This document shows, piece after piece, positions 22,479 to 31,544 of a stretch of DNA of 35,321 bases. Origin of the DNA: REEB85 sp018971455 (GTDB lineage: Bacteria; Pseudomonadota; Alphaproteobacteria; Acetobacterales; Acetobacteraceae); NCBI GenBank assembly GCA_028871195.1, contig JAGWNT010000036.1, positions 1 to 35,321 of the forward strand. The letters are read 5' to 3'. The notes below the pieces were generated by a model. The model was not told the origin of the DNA, made no database searches, and saw only the letters and a list, made by a program, of their open reading frames with translations. Each line of letters starts with the position of its first letter. Within the stretch, counting starts at the first letter, position 1. The position numbers and the translations under genes are program-made.

Positions 22479-24698
22479 ATGGTCGATGAGCTGATCGGCA
22501 AGATCGACGACACGCTGCTCGCGAACGCGCTGAGCGAGCGCTACCTCGCCTATGCGCTGTCCACCATCATGGCGCGCTCGCTGCCGGATGTGCGCGACGG
22601 GCTGAAGCCCGTGCATCGGCGGCTGGTCTACGCCATGCACCTGCTGCGCCTCGACCCGGCGGCCGGCTTCAAGAAATGCGCCCGCATCGTCGGCGATGTC
22701 ATGGGCAAGTTCCATCCGCACGGCGACGCCTCGATCTACGATGCCATGGTCCGCCTCGCTCAGGATTTCGCCGCCCGCTACCCGCTGGTCGATGGCCAGG
22801 GCAATTTCGGCAATATCGACGGCGATAACGCCGCCGCCATGCGCTACACCGAGGCGCGGCTGACCGAGATCGCCAAGGCGCTGCTCGCCGGCATCGACGA
22901 GGACGCGGTGGATTTCCGCCCGACCTATGACGGCGAGGAGAACGAGCCGCTGGTGCTGCCCGGCGGGTTTCCCAACCTGCTTGCCAATGGCGCGGCGGGC
23001 ATCGCCGTCGGCATGGCGACCAGCATCCCGCCGCACAATGCCGGCGAGGTCTGCGCCGCCGCGCTGCATCTGGTCCGCCACCCCGAGGCAAGTGTGGCCG
23101 AGCTGCTCGCCCATATGCCCGGCCCCGATTTCCCCACCGGCGGCGTGGTGGTGGAGGAGCGTGCCTCCATCCTGCAGGCCTACGAGACCGGGCGCGGCGG
23201 CTTCCGCCTGCGCGCGCGCTGGGCCGTCGAGCGCGGCAAGCATGGCACCTGGTCGATCGTCGTCACCGAAATTCCCTATCAGGTGCAGAAGGCCCGCCTG
23301 ATCGACCAGATCGCGCAGCTGCTGGAGGAGAAGAAGCTGCCCCTGCTCGGCGATCTGCGCGACGAGAGCGCCGAGACGCTGCGCCTCGTGCTGGAGCCCA
23401 AGACGCGCGGCGTGGAGCCGGACGTGCTGATGGCGACGCTGTTCCGCGCCACCGCGCTCGAGACCCGGTTCAGCCTCAACATGAACGTGCTGACCGCCGA
23501 CCACACGCCGATGGTGCTCGGCCTGCGCGACGTGCTGCGCCAATGGCTGGACCATCGCCACGAGGTGCTGATCCGCCGCAGCAACCACCGCCGCGCGGCG
23601 ATCGAGCGGCGGCTGGAGATTCTCGAGGGCTATCTTGCCGTCTTCCTCAACCTCGATGAGGTGATCCGCATCATCCGCCACGAGGATGAGCCCAAGCCGG
23701 TGCTGATGGCCACCTTCTCGCTGGCCGACGTGCAGGCGGAGGCGATCCTGAACATGCGGCTGCGCGCGTTGCGCCGCTTGGAGGAGATGGAGATCCGCCG
23801 CGAGCACAAGGCGCTGGGCCGCGAGCTGCGCGAGTTGCAGGGCCTGCTCAAGGATTCCGCGAAACGCTGGGAACGGATTGCCGGCGAGCTCGAGGAGACG
23901 CGGCAGAAATTCGGCGGCGGCGCGCTGGGGGCCCGGCGCACCGAGCTTGCCGACGCGCCGGCGCCGATCGAGGTTGCCACCGAGGCCTTCGTCGAGCGCG
24001 AGCCGATCACGGTGGTGCTGTCCGAGAAGGGCTGGATCCGCGCCGTCAAGGGCCACGGCATCGACGGCGACGCCCAGAAATTCAAGGAAGGCGACCGGCT
24101 GCGCCTGCTGGTGCCCTGCGAGACCACCGACCGGCTCTGCCTGTTCGCAACCAACGGCCGCGCCTACACGCTCAAGGCGGGCGACCTGCCGCGCGGCCGT
24201 GGCGACGGCCAGGCGGTGCGCGTGCTGGCCGACCTCACCAACGAGGACGACGTCGCCACCATCTTCATCTGGCGCGCCGGGTTGCGCTATCTGGTGGCGA
24301 GCAGTGCCGGGCGCGGCTTCGTGGTAAAATCGGACGATCTGCTGGCCGAGAAGCGGACCGGCAAGACCGTGCTGAACCTCAAGCCCGGCGAGGAAGCGGT
24401 GCGCTGCGTGCCGGCGGCGGGCGACCACGTCGCGGTGATCGGCCAGAACAAGAAGCTGCTGGTCTTCCCGCTCGACCAGGTGCCCGAAATGGCGCGCGGC
24501 GCCGGCGTGATGTTGCAGAAATACAAGGATGGCGGGCTGGCCGACGCCAAGGTGTTCGCCCTCGCCGATGGTCTGACCTGGCGGCTGGGCGAAAAGACGC
24601 GCACCGAGACCGATCTGCGCGACTGGCTCGGGGAGCGCGCGCAGGCCGGCCGTCTGCCGCCGAGCGGCTTTCCGAAATCGGGGCGGTTCGGCGGCTGA
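22479..24698 (+). CDS. parC: DNA topoisomerase IV subunit A
   Basis: A 739-residue ParC that with ParE unlinks daughter chromosomes. The catalytic tyrosine is Tyr123 in AAMRYTEARL; the winged-helix/quinolone region reads KFHPHGDASIYDAMVRLAQ (78-96). At the positions of E. coli ParC Ser80 and Glu84 it has Ala84 and Asp88. The C-terminal domain (about 480-735) is the short ParC beta-propeller with RGRGDGQAVRVL and VIGQNKKLLVFP blades, and it lacks a GyrA box, which separates it from GyrA. Length fits alphaproteobacterial ParC. Confidence 0.95.
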   Translation: MVDELIGKIDDTLLANALSERYLAYALSTIMARSLPDVRDGLKPVHRRLVYAMHLLRLDPAAGFKKCARIVGDVMGKFHPHGDASIYDAMVRLAQDFAARYPLVDGQGNFGNIDGDNAAAMRYTEARLTEIAKALLAGIDEDAVDFRPTYDGEENEPLVLPGGFPNLLANGAAGIAVGMATSIPPHNAGEVCAAALHLVRHPEASVAELLAHMPGPDFPTGGVVVEERASILQAYETGRGGFRLRARWAVERGKHGTWSIVVTEIPYQVQKARLIDQIAQLLEEKKLPLLGDLRDESAETLRLVLEPKTRGVEPDVLMATLFRATALETRFSLNMNVLTADHTPMVLGLRDVLRQWLDHRHEVLIRRSNHRRAAIERRLEILEGYLAVFLNLDEVIRIIRHEDEPKPVLMATFSLADVQAEAILNMRLRALRRLEEMEIRREHKALGRELRELQGLLKDSAKRWERIAGELEETRQKFGGGALGARRTELADAPAPIEVATEAFVEREPITVVLSEKGWIRAVKGHGIDGDAQKFKEGDRLRLLVPCETTDRLCLFATNGRAYTLKAGDLPRGRGDGQAVRVLADLTNEDDVATIFIWRAGLRYLVASSAGRGFVVKSDDLLAEKRTGKTVLNLKPGEEAVRCVPAAGDHVAVIGQNKKLLVFPLDQVPEMARGAGVMLQKYKDGGLADAKVFALADGLTWRLGEKTRTETDLRDWLGERAQAGRLPPSGFPKSGRFGG

Positions 24699-24705
24699 CC
24701 GCCCC
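24680..24705. terminator. Hairpin between convergent parC and serine hydrolase genes
   Basis: GGGGCGGT (24680-24687) pairs perfectly with ACCGCCCC (24698-24705) around a ten-base loop and overlaps the parC stop. The two genes end seven bases apart, so one structure could stop transcription from both sides. A short TTT follows only on the minus strand. Confidence 0.45.
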
Positions 24706-25929
24706 TCAGTCGATGATCGCCTGGTAGGTCAGCACGCGCAGCTCGCGGCGGATCGGGTAGGTCGATGAGGGCGTGAGCTGGGTCAGCATCACCACCGCCA
24801 GCTCCTCGGCCGGGTCGATCCAGAAGGCCGTGCTGGCCGCGCCGCCCCAGGCATATTCCCCCGGCGTGCCGAGGATCTGCGCCTTCGCCGGGTCGAGCAT
24901 CACCGAGAAGCCGAGCCCGAAGCCGATGCCGGTATAGGGCGATTCGCTGAAGCGGGCCTGGCCCATATCGGCCATGTCGCCGCCCAGATGATTCATCGTC
25001 ATCAGCTCGACCGTCTTGCGCCCGAGCAGCCGCGTGCCCGACAGCGTGCCCTTGTTCAGCATCATCTGGCAGAAGCGCATGTAGTCGCCGGCGGTGGACA
25101 CCAGCCCGCCGCCGCCCGAGGCGATGGCGCGCGGCGCGCCGAAGCGGCTCTTCTGCGGATCGTCGATCAGCATCGGCCGGCCGTCCGCCCCGCGCGTGTA
25201 GTTGGCGGCGAAGCGGGCGAGTTTCTCGGGCGGCACATGAAAGCCGGTATCCTTCATGCCGAGCGGGCCGATCACCCGCTCGTGCAGGAAGCTTGCGAAG
25301 CTCTGCCCGGAGATGGTGGCGACGAGGTGGCCCAGCACGTCGGTCGCGATGCTGTAATTCCACGCGCTGCCGGGTTGGGCGAGTAGGGGCAGGGCGGCCG
25401 CCTTCTCGACCAGTTCGGCCAGCGTCGCATCCGAGGTCTGGAAATCCACCCCATGCTCGCGGTACAGCGCATCCACCGGCGAGGCTTCCATGAAGCCGTA
25501 GGTCAGCCCAGAGGTGTGCGTCAGCAGGTCGCGGAAGGTGATGTCGCGATTGGCCGGCGCCGTCTCGATCTTGCCGCGCGCGCCGCCGACGCAGACCCGC
25601 ATGTCGGCGAAGCAGGGCAGGAAGCGGGTGATCGGGTCATCGAGCTGGAAGTGGCCCTCCTCGTACAGCATCATGATGGCCACGCTGGCGAGCGGCTTGG
25701 TCATCGAATAGATGCGCACGATGGTGTCGGGCCGCATCGGCGCGGCGCGGGCGATATCGGCCTGACCGTGGCAGGCCAGCCACGCCGTCTGTCCCCGCCG
25801 CGAGACCATGGTGAGAACGCCGGGCAGCTTGCCATCCGCCACCAGGCGCTGCATCCAGCCCTCGATCAGTGCCAGCCGGCGCGATGAAAGGCCGACATCC
25901 TCGGGGCGGGCGATGCGGGTTGCGTCCAT
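24706..25929 (-). CDS. Class C beta-lactamase-family serine hydrolase
   Basis: A 407-residue enzyme of the beta-lactamase/esterase (EstB-like) family. The SxxK motif is Ser75-Met-Thr-Lys78 (IYSMTKPLAS), the Tyr motif is Tyr192-Ser193 (WNYSIATDVLG), and a WGGAAS segment near residue 340 replaces the KTG box of true beta-lactamases. There is no signal peptide, so it is probably cytoplasmic and more likely an esterase or peptidase than an antibiotic-resistance enzyme. Start ATG 25929 (MDATRIARPEDVGLSS) is normal for this family. It lies 43 bases after the M20 gene and may share its transcript. Confidence 0.88.
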   Translation of the reverse strand: MDATRIARPEDVGLSSRRLALIEGWMQRLVADGKLPGVLTMVSRRGQTAWLACHGQADIARAAPMRPDTIVRIYSMTKPLASVAIMMLYEEGHFQLDDPITRFLPCFADMRVCVGGARGKIETAPANRDITFRDLLTHTSGLTYGFMEASPVDALYREHGVDFQTSDATLAELVEKAAALPLLAQPGSAWNYSIATDVLGHLVATISGQSFASFLHERVIGPLGMKDTGFHVPPEKLARFAANYTRGADGRPMLIDDPQKSRFGAPRAIASGGGGLVSTAGDYMRFCQMMLNKGTLSGTRLLGRKTVELMTMNHLGGDMADMGQARFSESPYTGIGFGLGFSVMLDPAKAQILGTPGEYAWGGAASTAFWIDPAEELAVVMLTQLTPSSTYPIRRELRVLTYQAIID

Positions 25930-25972
25930 GTGCGATCTCTCCAGTCGGTAATGCGGGGGCAGGTGGCCGGCG

Positions 25973-27094
25973 TTATTGCAGCGTGGCCAGCAGGCCGGCC
26001 ATCAGCCGGGCGCGCCGCACCAGGCTCGCGATCTCGATGTGCTCACCCAGCGTGTGCGCGCCGGCGCCGGCCAGGCCGAGCCCGTCCAGCGTGGGAATGC
26101 CCATGGCGCCGGTGAAATTGCCGTCCGACCCGCCGCCGGAACTCTGCGGTGGGATATTGAAGCCGAGCGCCAGCGCGATCTCCCGCGCGTGGCGCCACAG
26201 CGCCTCGGTGCCCGCATCGGGCTCCCACACCGGGCGGGTGACGCCGCGCGTGACCTCGAACTGCACATCGTTGCCGTGGGCGCGCAGGGCGAGCATGGCG
26301 GCGACGCCGCGGTCCAGATCGGCCTGGCGCTTGGCCATGCTGAGCGCCTCGCCCTCGCAGGTGGTGGCGACGCAATTCACCCACTCGCCACCCCGCACGA
26401 CGCCGACGCTGAAGGTGCAATCCTCGGTCGTCATGTCCTCGATGGCGATGATCTGGCGGGCCATTTCGCGAATCGCGCTGCGCCCCTCGGCCAGCCGCGC
26501 CCCGGCATGGCTCGGGCGTCCGGTGGCCTTCAGGCGGAACCGCGCAATGGCGTAGCGCCCGGTCACCACCCCGCCATCCGGCCGCGCGGGCTCGGGGATC
26601 AGCACGTAGCGATGCCGGGCCGCCTCGGCCTCGATCAGGTCGCGCGTGGATGGGCTGCCGACCTCCTCGTCGCTGGTGAACAGCACGGTGATCGGCAGCT
26701 TCGCCGCGATCCCGGCGCGCTGAAGCTGGCGGATCGCCTCGAGCGCGATGTAGTTGCCGCCCTTCATGTCCAGAATGCCGGGTCCGAAGCACTGCCCGGC
26801 CTCGCGCCGCCAGGCCAGCGTGGCCAGCGTGCCGAGCGGATGCACGGTGTCGAGATGGCCCATCACCAGAATGCCGGCGCCCGGCGGGCCGAACCGGCCC
26901 CGCACGCAGTCGCCAAACCCCATGCGGCCGGGGATGCGGTCGATCTGCGCGCCGGCCATGGCCAGCTCGCGCGCCGCGAGGTCCATGCAGCGATTGACCG
27001 CGGCGGCATCGTGCGTCGGGCTCTCGCATTCCACCCATGGGCGCAGACCGGCCAGCATCTCGTCGGCATCGAAGGGCAGGGCGTTCGGGTCCAT
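25973..27094 (-). CDS. M20-family metallopeptidase, glutamate carboxypeptidase-like
   Basis: A 373-residue di-zinc hydrolase of the M20/CPG2 group. Metal and catalytic residues are all visible: His80 and Asp82 (MGHLDTVHPLG), Asp109 (GPGILDMKGG), Glu143-Glu144 (TSDEEVGS), Glu168 (IPEPA), and a C-terminal His in GAGAHTLGEHIE. The lid domain lies at about 180-290 and contains GRPSHAGARLAEG. No signal peptide. It probably removes C-terminal Glu or similar residues from small peptides or conjugates; the substrate is unknown. Start ATG 27094 (MDPNALPFDADEML) is about 79 bases downstream of the hairpin region that follows the DUF1217-like gene. Confidence 0.88.
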   Translation of the reverse strand: MDPNALPFDADEMLAGLRPWVECESPTHDAAAVNRCMDLAARELAMAGAQIDRIPGRMGFGDCVRGRFGPPGAGILVMGHLDTVHPLGTLATLAWRREAGQCFGPGILDMKGGNYIALEAIRQLQRAGIAAKLPITVLFTSDEEVGSPSTRDLIEAEAARHRYVLIPEPARPDGGVVTGRYAIARFRLKATGRPSHAGARLAEGRSAIREMARQIIAIEDMTTEDCTFSVGVVRGGEWVNCVATTCEGEALSMAKRQADLDRGVAAMLALRAHGNDVQFEVTRGVTRPVWEPDAGTEALWRHAREIALALGFNIPPQSSGGGSDGNFTGAMGIPTLDGLGLAGAGAHTLGEHIEIASLVRRARLMAGLLATLQ

Positions 27095-27147
27095 CGCATC
27101 CTCATCGCCCGTCCGGGGGCATGAGGCGCAGCATGTGCGCAGTTCGT

Positions 27148-27168
27148 CCGCGCCGCAATCCGGCGCGG
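27148..27168 (-). terminator. Hairpin downstream of the DUF1217-like gene
   Basis: CCGCGCC (27148-27154) pairs with GGCGCGG (27162-27168) around a seven-base loop, 16 bases after the stop codon at 27184-27186. No T-tract is seen, so strength is doubtful. Confidence 0.4.
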
Positions 27169-27183
27169 TTGCGCGGCGGCGGG

Positions 27184-28050
27184 CTACACCACCAGCCCGG
27201 CGGCCTGGACGGCCAGCGAATCCAGGCTCGGCGTGGTGCCGCTCGTCTGTGCGGCCTGCGCCTTGTTCAGCAGATATTCCTGGGCCAGGGACTGGACGAA
27301 TTTCGGGTCCTGCAACCGGCTGATGTCGAGCTGGCTGGTGATGGCATTCTGCTGCGCCGTGCTGTCCTGATAGGCGATCTGCAACGGAATGTTCAGCGCG
27401 GTGGTGACCACGTCGCGAATCACCGGATCGCCCAGGATCTGGTTGGCGGAGGTCATGGTCGAGGCCTTCTGCAGGAAGCTCAGCGCGTTGGACAGGCCGG
27501 GCGTCGTCGCATCCAGCGATTGCCGCCAGGAAATCTCGGCATAGCCGCTGGTGATGGCCGCCATCGCCGTCGGGTTCTGCAGGGCCGCGAGCCCCTTGGT
27601 GGCGAATTGATAGGTCTGCACGACGGGCAGCCAGGTGGCGTCCGTGCTGTTGATCTGGTTGACCAGGGAGTTCGCGTTCGACGGGTCGGAAAGCAGCACC
27701 TTCTGCGCCAGGGCGGGATAGGCGACGTCGCTGGACAGCCCGTTGGCGGTGAGCAGCACCTTCAGCGCCGTGGGATTGGCGAGCAGATCGGCCGGGGTCT
27801 TGGCATTGGCGACGGCGGCCTGGAAGGCGGCGATGTCGCGCGCGATCTGCGGCTGGCTGGCGGTGGTGGCGATGTCCTTGGTCTGGTCGCGCTGCGCCGT
27901 CTGCAGGGCCTGCAGCGCGGCCGTGGGGCTGCTGGTGGTGCCCCCGCCCGTGCCGTAAAGCGCCCCCAGCAGGCTGCTGGTCGCGCCGGTGCCGGCGGTG
28001 GTGGGGAACAGCACGGAATAGTCGATACCGCTGGTGATGGAGCCCGACAT
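27184..28050 (-). CDS. DUF1217-like protein (flagella-associated family)
   Basis: A 288-residue protein with no signal peptide or membrane helix, rich in Ala, Gln, Ser and Thr and almost free of Cys. The repeated pattern of short helices (ALQALQTAQRDQTKDIATTA; FVQSLAQEYLLNKAQAAQTS) and an N-terminal SGIDYSVLFPTT are like the DUF1217 family, members of which lie in flagellar clusters of alphaproteobacteria. That assignment is from memory of the family, not from an alignment. ATG 28050 is chosen because GGAGG lies eight bases upstream. No flagellar gene is near, so it is an orphan here. It is transcribed divergently from the MFS gene. Confidence 0.65.
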   Translation of the reverse strand: MSGSITSGIDYSVLFPTTAGTGATSSLLGALYGTGGGTTSSPTAALQALQTAQRDQTKDIATTASQPQIARDIAAFQAAVANAKTPADLLANPTALKVLLTANGLSSDVAYPALAQKVLLSDPSNANSLVNQINSTDATWLPVVQTYQFATKGLAALQNPTAMAAITSGYAEISWRQSLDATTPGLSNALSFLQKASTMTSANQILGDPVIRDVVTTALNIPLQIAYQDSTAQQNAITSQLDISRLQDPKFVQSLAQEYLLNKAQAAQTSGTTPSLDSLAVQAAGLVV

Positions 28051-28164
28051 GGCGCGCGATCCTCCCGCACCCATCCTGGCAGGCGCCGATGAAGGAAGCA
28101 TGAACGCGGTCTTGCGCCGCCCCGGGCATCGCCGGAAACTGCGCGGAATGGAGAATGCCGCACC

Positions 28165-29538
28165 GTGACCGAGACGAGCGACGGCCTGCCGCCCGCCCTG
28201 CGCGGGCGCGCCATGCTGGCCCTGGGCATCGCCATCAGCGTGGCGGTGCTCGATTCCTCCATCGCCAACATCGCGCTGCCCACCATTGCCGGCGATCTGC
28301 ACGTCTCGCCGGCCTCCTCGGTCTGGGTTGTCAACGCCTACCAGATCGCCGTCACCATTTCGCTGCTGCCCTTCTCGGCCCTCGGTGACATCTACGGCTA
28401 CCGGCGGGTCTACACGCTGGGCCTGGCAGTGTTCACGGCCGCCTCGCTGGTCTGCGCGCTGTCCGGCTCGCTGCCGATCCTCATCCTTGGCCGTCTGATC
28501 CAGGGGTTGGGCGGCGCCGGGCTGATGAGCGTGAACGCCGCCATCGTGCGCACCATCTATCCGCGCGCCCTGCTCGGCCGCGGCCTCGGCCTCAATTCCC
28601 TGATCGTCGCTACCTCGTCGGCGATCGGCCCGTCGGTCGCCGCGGCCATCCTCTCGGTGGCCCACTGGCCCTGGCTGTTCGCCGTCAATGTGCCGCTCGG
28701 CCTGCTCGCGCTCGCCATGACGCGCTCGCTGCCGCGCTCGGAGCGGTCGGGGCACCGCTTCGATCTCGCCAGCGCCCTGCTCAGCGCGCTGACCTTCGGC
28801 CTCTTCGTCTGGTCGCTCGACGGGCTGGGGCATGGCCAGGCCGGCGCCGTGTCGGCCGGCGCGCTGCTGATCGCGGGGCTGTGCGGCGCCATCTTCGTGC
28901 GCCGCCAGCTCGCCCTCGCCCATCCCATGCTGCCGATGGACCTGTTCCGCAATCCGGTCTTCTCGCTGTCGGTGGCGACGTCGATCTGCTCCTTCTGCGC
29001 GCAGACCATCGCCTATGTGGCGCTGCCCTTCCTGTTCGAGGCGGGCGGCATGTCGCCGATCGGCACCGGCATCCTGATGACGCCGTGGCCGGCCACGGTG
29101 GCCATCGTGGCCCCCATCTCGGGCCGCCTGTCAGACCGGCTCTCGGCCGGCCTGATGGGCGGCGTGGGCCTCACCATCATGGCGATCGGGCTGTTGCTGA
29201 TCGCCTTCATGCCGGCCCATGCCCCGTGGTGGAGCGTGATGGGGCGCATGGCGCTGACCGGCGGCGGGTTCGCATTGTTCCAATCTCCCAACAACCGCCT
29301 GCTGCTGGGCAGCGTGCCGCGCGAGCGCAGCGGCGCCGGCAGCGGCATGCTGTCCACCGCCCGCCAGCTTGGCCAATCGACCGGGGCGGCGCTGGCCGCG
29401 GTGTCGTTCGGCCTGACCGAGGCCGGCGGCGTGCGCCAGGGTGCTCTGGTCGCCGTGCTGGCCGGGGCGGGCTTCGCGGGCCTCGCCGCGGTCGTCAGTT
29501 CCTTGCGCCTGCTGCGGGTGCAAGGCGAGGGCGCCTGA
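28165..29538 (+). CDS. MFS transporter, DHA (drug:H+ antiporter)-like
   Basis: A 457-residue inner membrane protein with 12 to 14 helices. Family marks: the first helix ISVAVLDSSIANIALPTIAG (motif D1-like, with the Asp of DHA2 proteins), motif A GDIYGYRRVYTLGL between helices 2 and 3, LGRLIQGLGGAGLMSVNAAIV (motif B with Arg), and motif C-like GPSVAAAIL in helix 5. Probably exports a drug or metabolite by proton exchange. Start is GTG 28165, preceded by a weak site (GAGAATG); the frame has no better start. It converges with the sulfoquinovosidase gene with no gap, so a sugar-sulfonate role is not supported by orientation. Confidence 0.87.
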   Translation: MTETSDGLPPALRGRAMLALGIAISVAVLDSSIANIALPTIAGDLHVSPASSVWVVNAYQIAVTISLLPFSALGDIYGYRRVYTLGLAVFTAASLVCALSGSLPILILGRLIQGLGGAGLMSVNAAIVRTIYPRALLGRGLGLNSLIVATSSAIGPSVAAAILSVAHWPWLFAVNVPLGLLALAMTRSLPRSERSGHRFDLASALLSALTFGLFVWSLDGLGHGQAGAVSAGALLIAGLCGAIFVRRQLALAHPMLPMDLFRNPVFSLSVATSICSFCAQTIAYVALPFLFEAGGMSPIGTGILMTPWPATVAIVAPISGRLSDRLSAGLMGGVGLTIMAIGLLLIAFMPAHAPWWSVMGRMALTGGGFALFQSPNNRLLLGSVPRERSGAGSGMLSTARQLGQSTGAALAAVSFGLTEAGGVRQGALVAVLAGAGFAGLAAVVSSLRLLRVQGEGA

Positions 29539-31539
29539 TCACAGCGCGGCCATCGCCGCGAACAGGGCGGCCATCGCGCATCCCGTGCGGTAGAACACGG
29601 GCGGCTGGCCGCACGGGGCCGGCACGCGGATGCGCCGGCCGCCTGGATGAGTGGCGCCGCTCCACACATGCACCCACTCCGCGCCGGCCGGCAGATAGAC
29701 CGGCCATTCCTGCGCACCGGCCGCATGCACCGGTGCGACCAGCAGGTCCGGGCCGTAGAGGTACTGGTCTTCTATCTCGTAGGCGTGCGGGTCGTTTTCG
29801 TGATGGAAGAAAAGCGGCCGCTGCGCCGGCCACCCCTCGGCCGCCGCCTCGGCGGACAGGCGGCGCAGATAGGGGGTGAGATGGCACCAGATGCGCGTCA
29901 TCCGCGCGAAATGCGCCAGCACAGCGCCGTCCTGATCGATCTGCAGGTTGTCGCCCGGCCGGTTGCCCTCATGCGTGCGCATCACGGGCGTGAAGGCCGC
30001 CATCTCCGCCCAGCGCATCAGCAATTCCGCCGAGCGCACATTGCCGAACAGGCTCGTATACCCGCCGATATCGCTGTGATGATAGGCGTTGCCGAGCAGG
30101 CCCGAGGAGAGTGCGGCGGGAATCACGCTGCGCAGCCCGTCATGGCGCGAGAAATCGACGCTCTGATCGCCCGCCCACAGGAGCGGGCAATGGCGCTGCA
30201 CGCCGGTGAACCCGGCCCGCATGAAGAACAGCACCTCCCCCGTCAGCCCGGCCCGCGCGATGGCCTCGGCATTGACGCGCGCCCAGATGGTCGGCCAGGC
30301 ATTGTGCATCAGGCGCGCATCTTCGCCGCTGGCCAGATGGGCGTCGATTGGCAGGTACTCGCCGAAATCCGCCATCCAGCCGGACAGGCCGAGCGCCATC
30401 ATGTTGCGAAATAGCACCGTATCGGCGAACCACGCGCAGGCCGCGGCACTGGTGAAATCCACCACCCCGCAATCGAACTCGCCGAAATCCACCAGGAGAA
30501 TGGCGCCCTCGGCATTGCGCGCCAGGTGCCCGGCCGCCGCCGCCTCGGGGAACAGCGTGCCGTCGGCGCACAGATAGGGATTGACGTAGCCCATGAAGCG
30601 AATGCCGCGCGCGCGCAAGGCGGCGATCCGCTCGGGCAGGGCGGGATAGCGCGCGCCGTTCCAGCGCCAGTCCCAGAACAGCCTGGTGCCGAAGGACGTC
30701 TCGCGCACGCCCGCCCAATCCTCGCACCACAGCGCCGACACCCGCGCGCCCGCGTCGAGATAGGCGTCCAGGCGCGTGAAGCTCGCAGCCCCGGACTTCA
30801 GCCCGATGATGGCGCCGTTGTAGAGCCATTCCGGCAGAGGCGGCTGGCGGCCGAACCGCAGCGAGAGGCGGCTCACCAGCGCCGGAAAATCGTCGGCGAC
30901 ATCGAAGGCGATCGACGAAGGGGCCGCCCAGGTCTCGATCTCATGATAATCGCCGGCACGGAAATCCAGCACGCTGTAGGCCGTGGTCGCGACATGCACG
31001 CCATAGCGGCGCGAGGAGAGGAAGCTCGGTTGCGGATAATTGGTGGTGTAGTAATCGCCCCCCGCATGGCCCATGGCATCGGCCTGGCGGGTGATCTCGC
31101 TCGTCTTGTCGCGTCCCACGCCGGGTTCGCTGGTCCAGATCGGGAAGTGCCGGCCGCGCAGATTGAAATAGGACATCTGCTCGCCGCCGCCCCAGATCTT
31201 CTCATCCGGCTCGGCTACGAGACGAAACCAGAACCGGTTGAACCGGGCATCGCCGCATTGCACCGAAAGGGTGGCGCCCCCCGCCGTCTCGGCAAGCGTC
31301 AGCGTCAGCAGCACGGGTCCATCATCCGTCGCACGCAGATGCAGGGACGCACCCTCGCGACGCGCGTGACGGAGGGCGACGCGCTCGTGCAGCGTGTCGG
31401 CAATGTCGAAATTGCCGCGGTACATGTTCATCCGCTCGGTCCCGCGGCCCAATGCGGCGAAGGGGGCATCCGGCGTATGGCGGATGACGACGCGGCCGGC
31501 GACGATGATCGTGAACCCGTCCTGCTCGGCGAGGATCAT
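29539..31539 (-). CDS. yihQ: Sulfoquinovosidase, GH31, KERWY type
   Basis: A 666-residue GH31 alpha-glycosidase that releases sulfoquinovose from sulfoquinovosyl glycerol or sulfolipid. The nucleophile is Asp391 (GWMADFGEYLP) and the acid/base is Asp458 (AGDQSVDF); they are 67 residues apart, as Asp405/Asp472 in E. coli YihQ. The sulfonate-binding set is Lys248 (GLKSG), Glu273 (CEDW), Arg286 and Trp289 (TRLFW) and Tyr494 (GGYTSL). This is the KERWY set of the Agrobacterium enzyme, not the QQRWY of E. coli. Other GH31 alpha-glucosidases lack it. ATG 31539 is five bases after the SDR stop. No signal peptide, so it acts in the cytoplasm after uptake of the glycoside. Confidence 0.93.
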   Translation of the reverse strand: MILAEQDGFTIIVAGRVVIRHTPDAPFAALGRGTERMNMYRGNFDIADTLHERVALRHARREGASLHLRATDDGPVLLTLTLAETAGGATLSVQCGDARFNRFWFRLVAEPDEKIWGGGEQMSYFNLRGRHFPIWTSEPGVGRDKTSEITRQADAMGHAGGDYYTTNYPQPSFLSSRRYGVHVATTAYSVLDFRAGDYHEIETWAAPSSIAFDVADDFPALVSRLSLRFGRQPPLPEWLYNGAIIGLKSGAASFTRLDAYLDAGARVSALWCEDWAGVRETSFGTRLFWDWRWNGARYPALPERIAALRARGIRFMGYVNPYLCADGTLFPEAAAAGHLARNAEGAILLVDFGEFDCGVVDFTSAAACAWFADTVLFRNMMALGLSGWMADFGEYLPIDAHLASGEDARLMHNAWPTIWARVNAEAIARAGLTGEVLFFMRAGFTGVQRHCPLLWAGDQSVDFSRHDGLRSVIPAALSSGLLGNAYHHSDIGGYTSLFGNVRSAELLMRWAEMAAFTPVMRTHEGNRPGDNLQIDQDGAVLAHFARMTRIWCHLTPYLRRLSAEAAAEGWPAQRPLFFHHENDPHAYEIEDQYLYGPDLLVAPVHAAGAQEWPVYLPAGAEWVHVWSGATHPGGRRIRVPAPCGQPPVFYRTGCAMAALFAAMAAL

Positions 31540-31544
31540 GGCGG

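Noticed and set aside
22110..24428. A 772-codon frame on the minus strand opposite parC
   Set aside because: Shadow of parC: no domain is recognisable and the composition is that of antisense high-GC code.
24706..25929. The serine hydrolase as an antibiotic-resistance beta-lactamase
   Set aside because: No signal peptide and no KTG box; it fits the esterase/peptidase side of the family.
28165..29538. The MFS protein as a sulfoquinovose or sulfonate transporter
   Set aside because: It is convergent with the sulfoquinovosidase gene and looks like a drug:proton antiporter.
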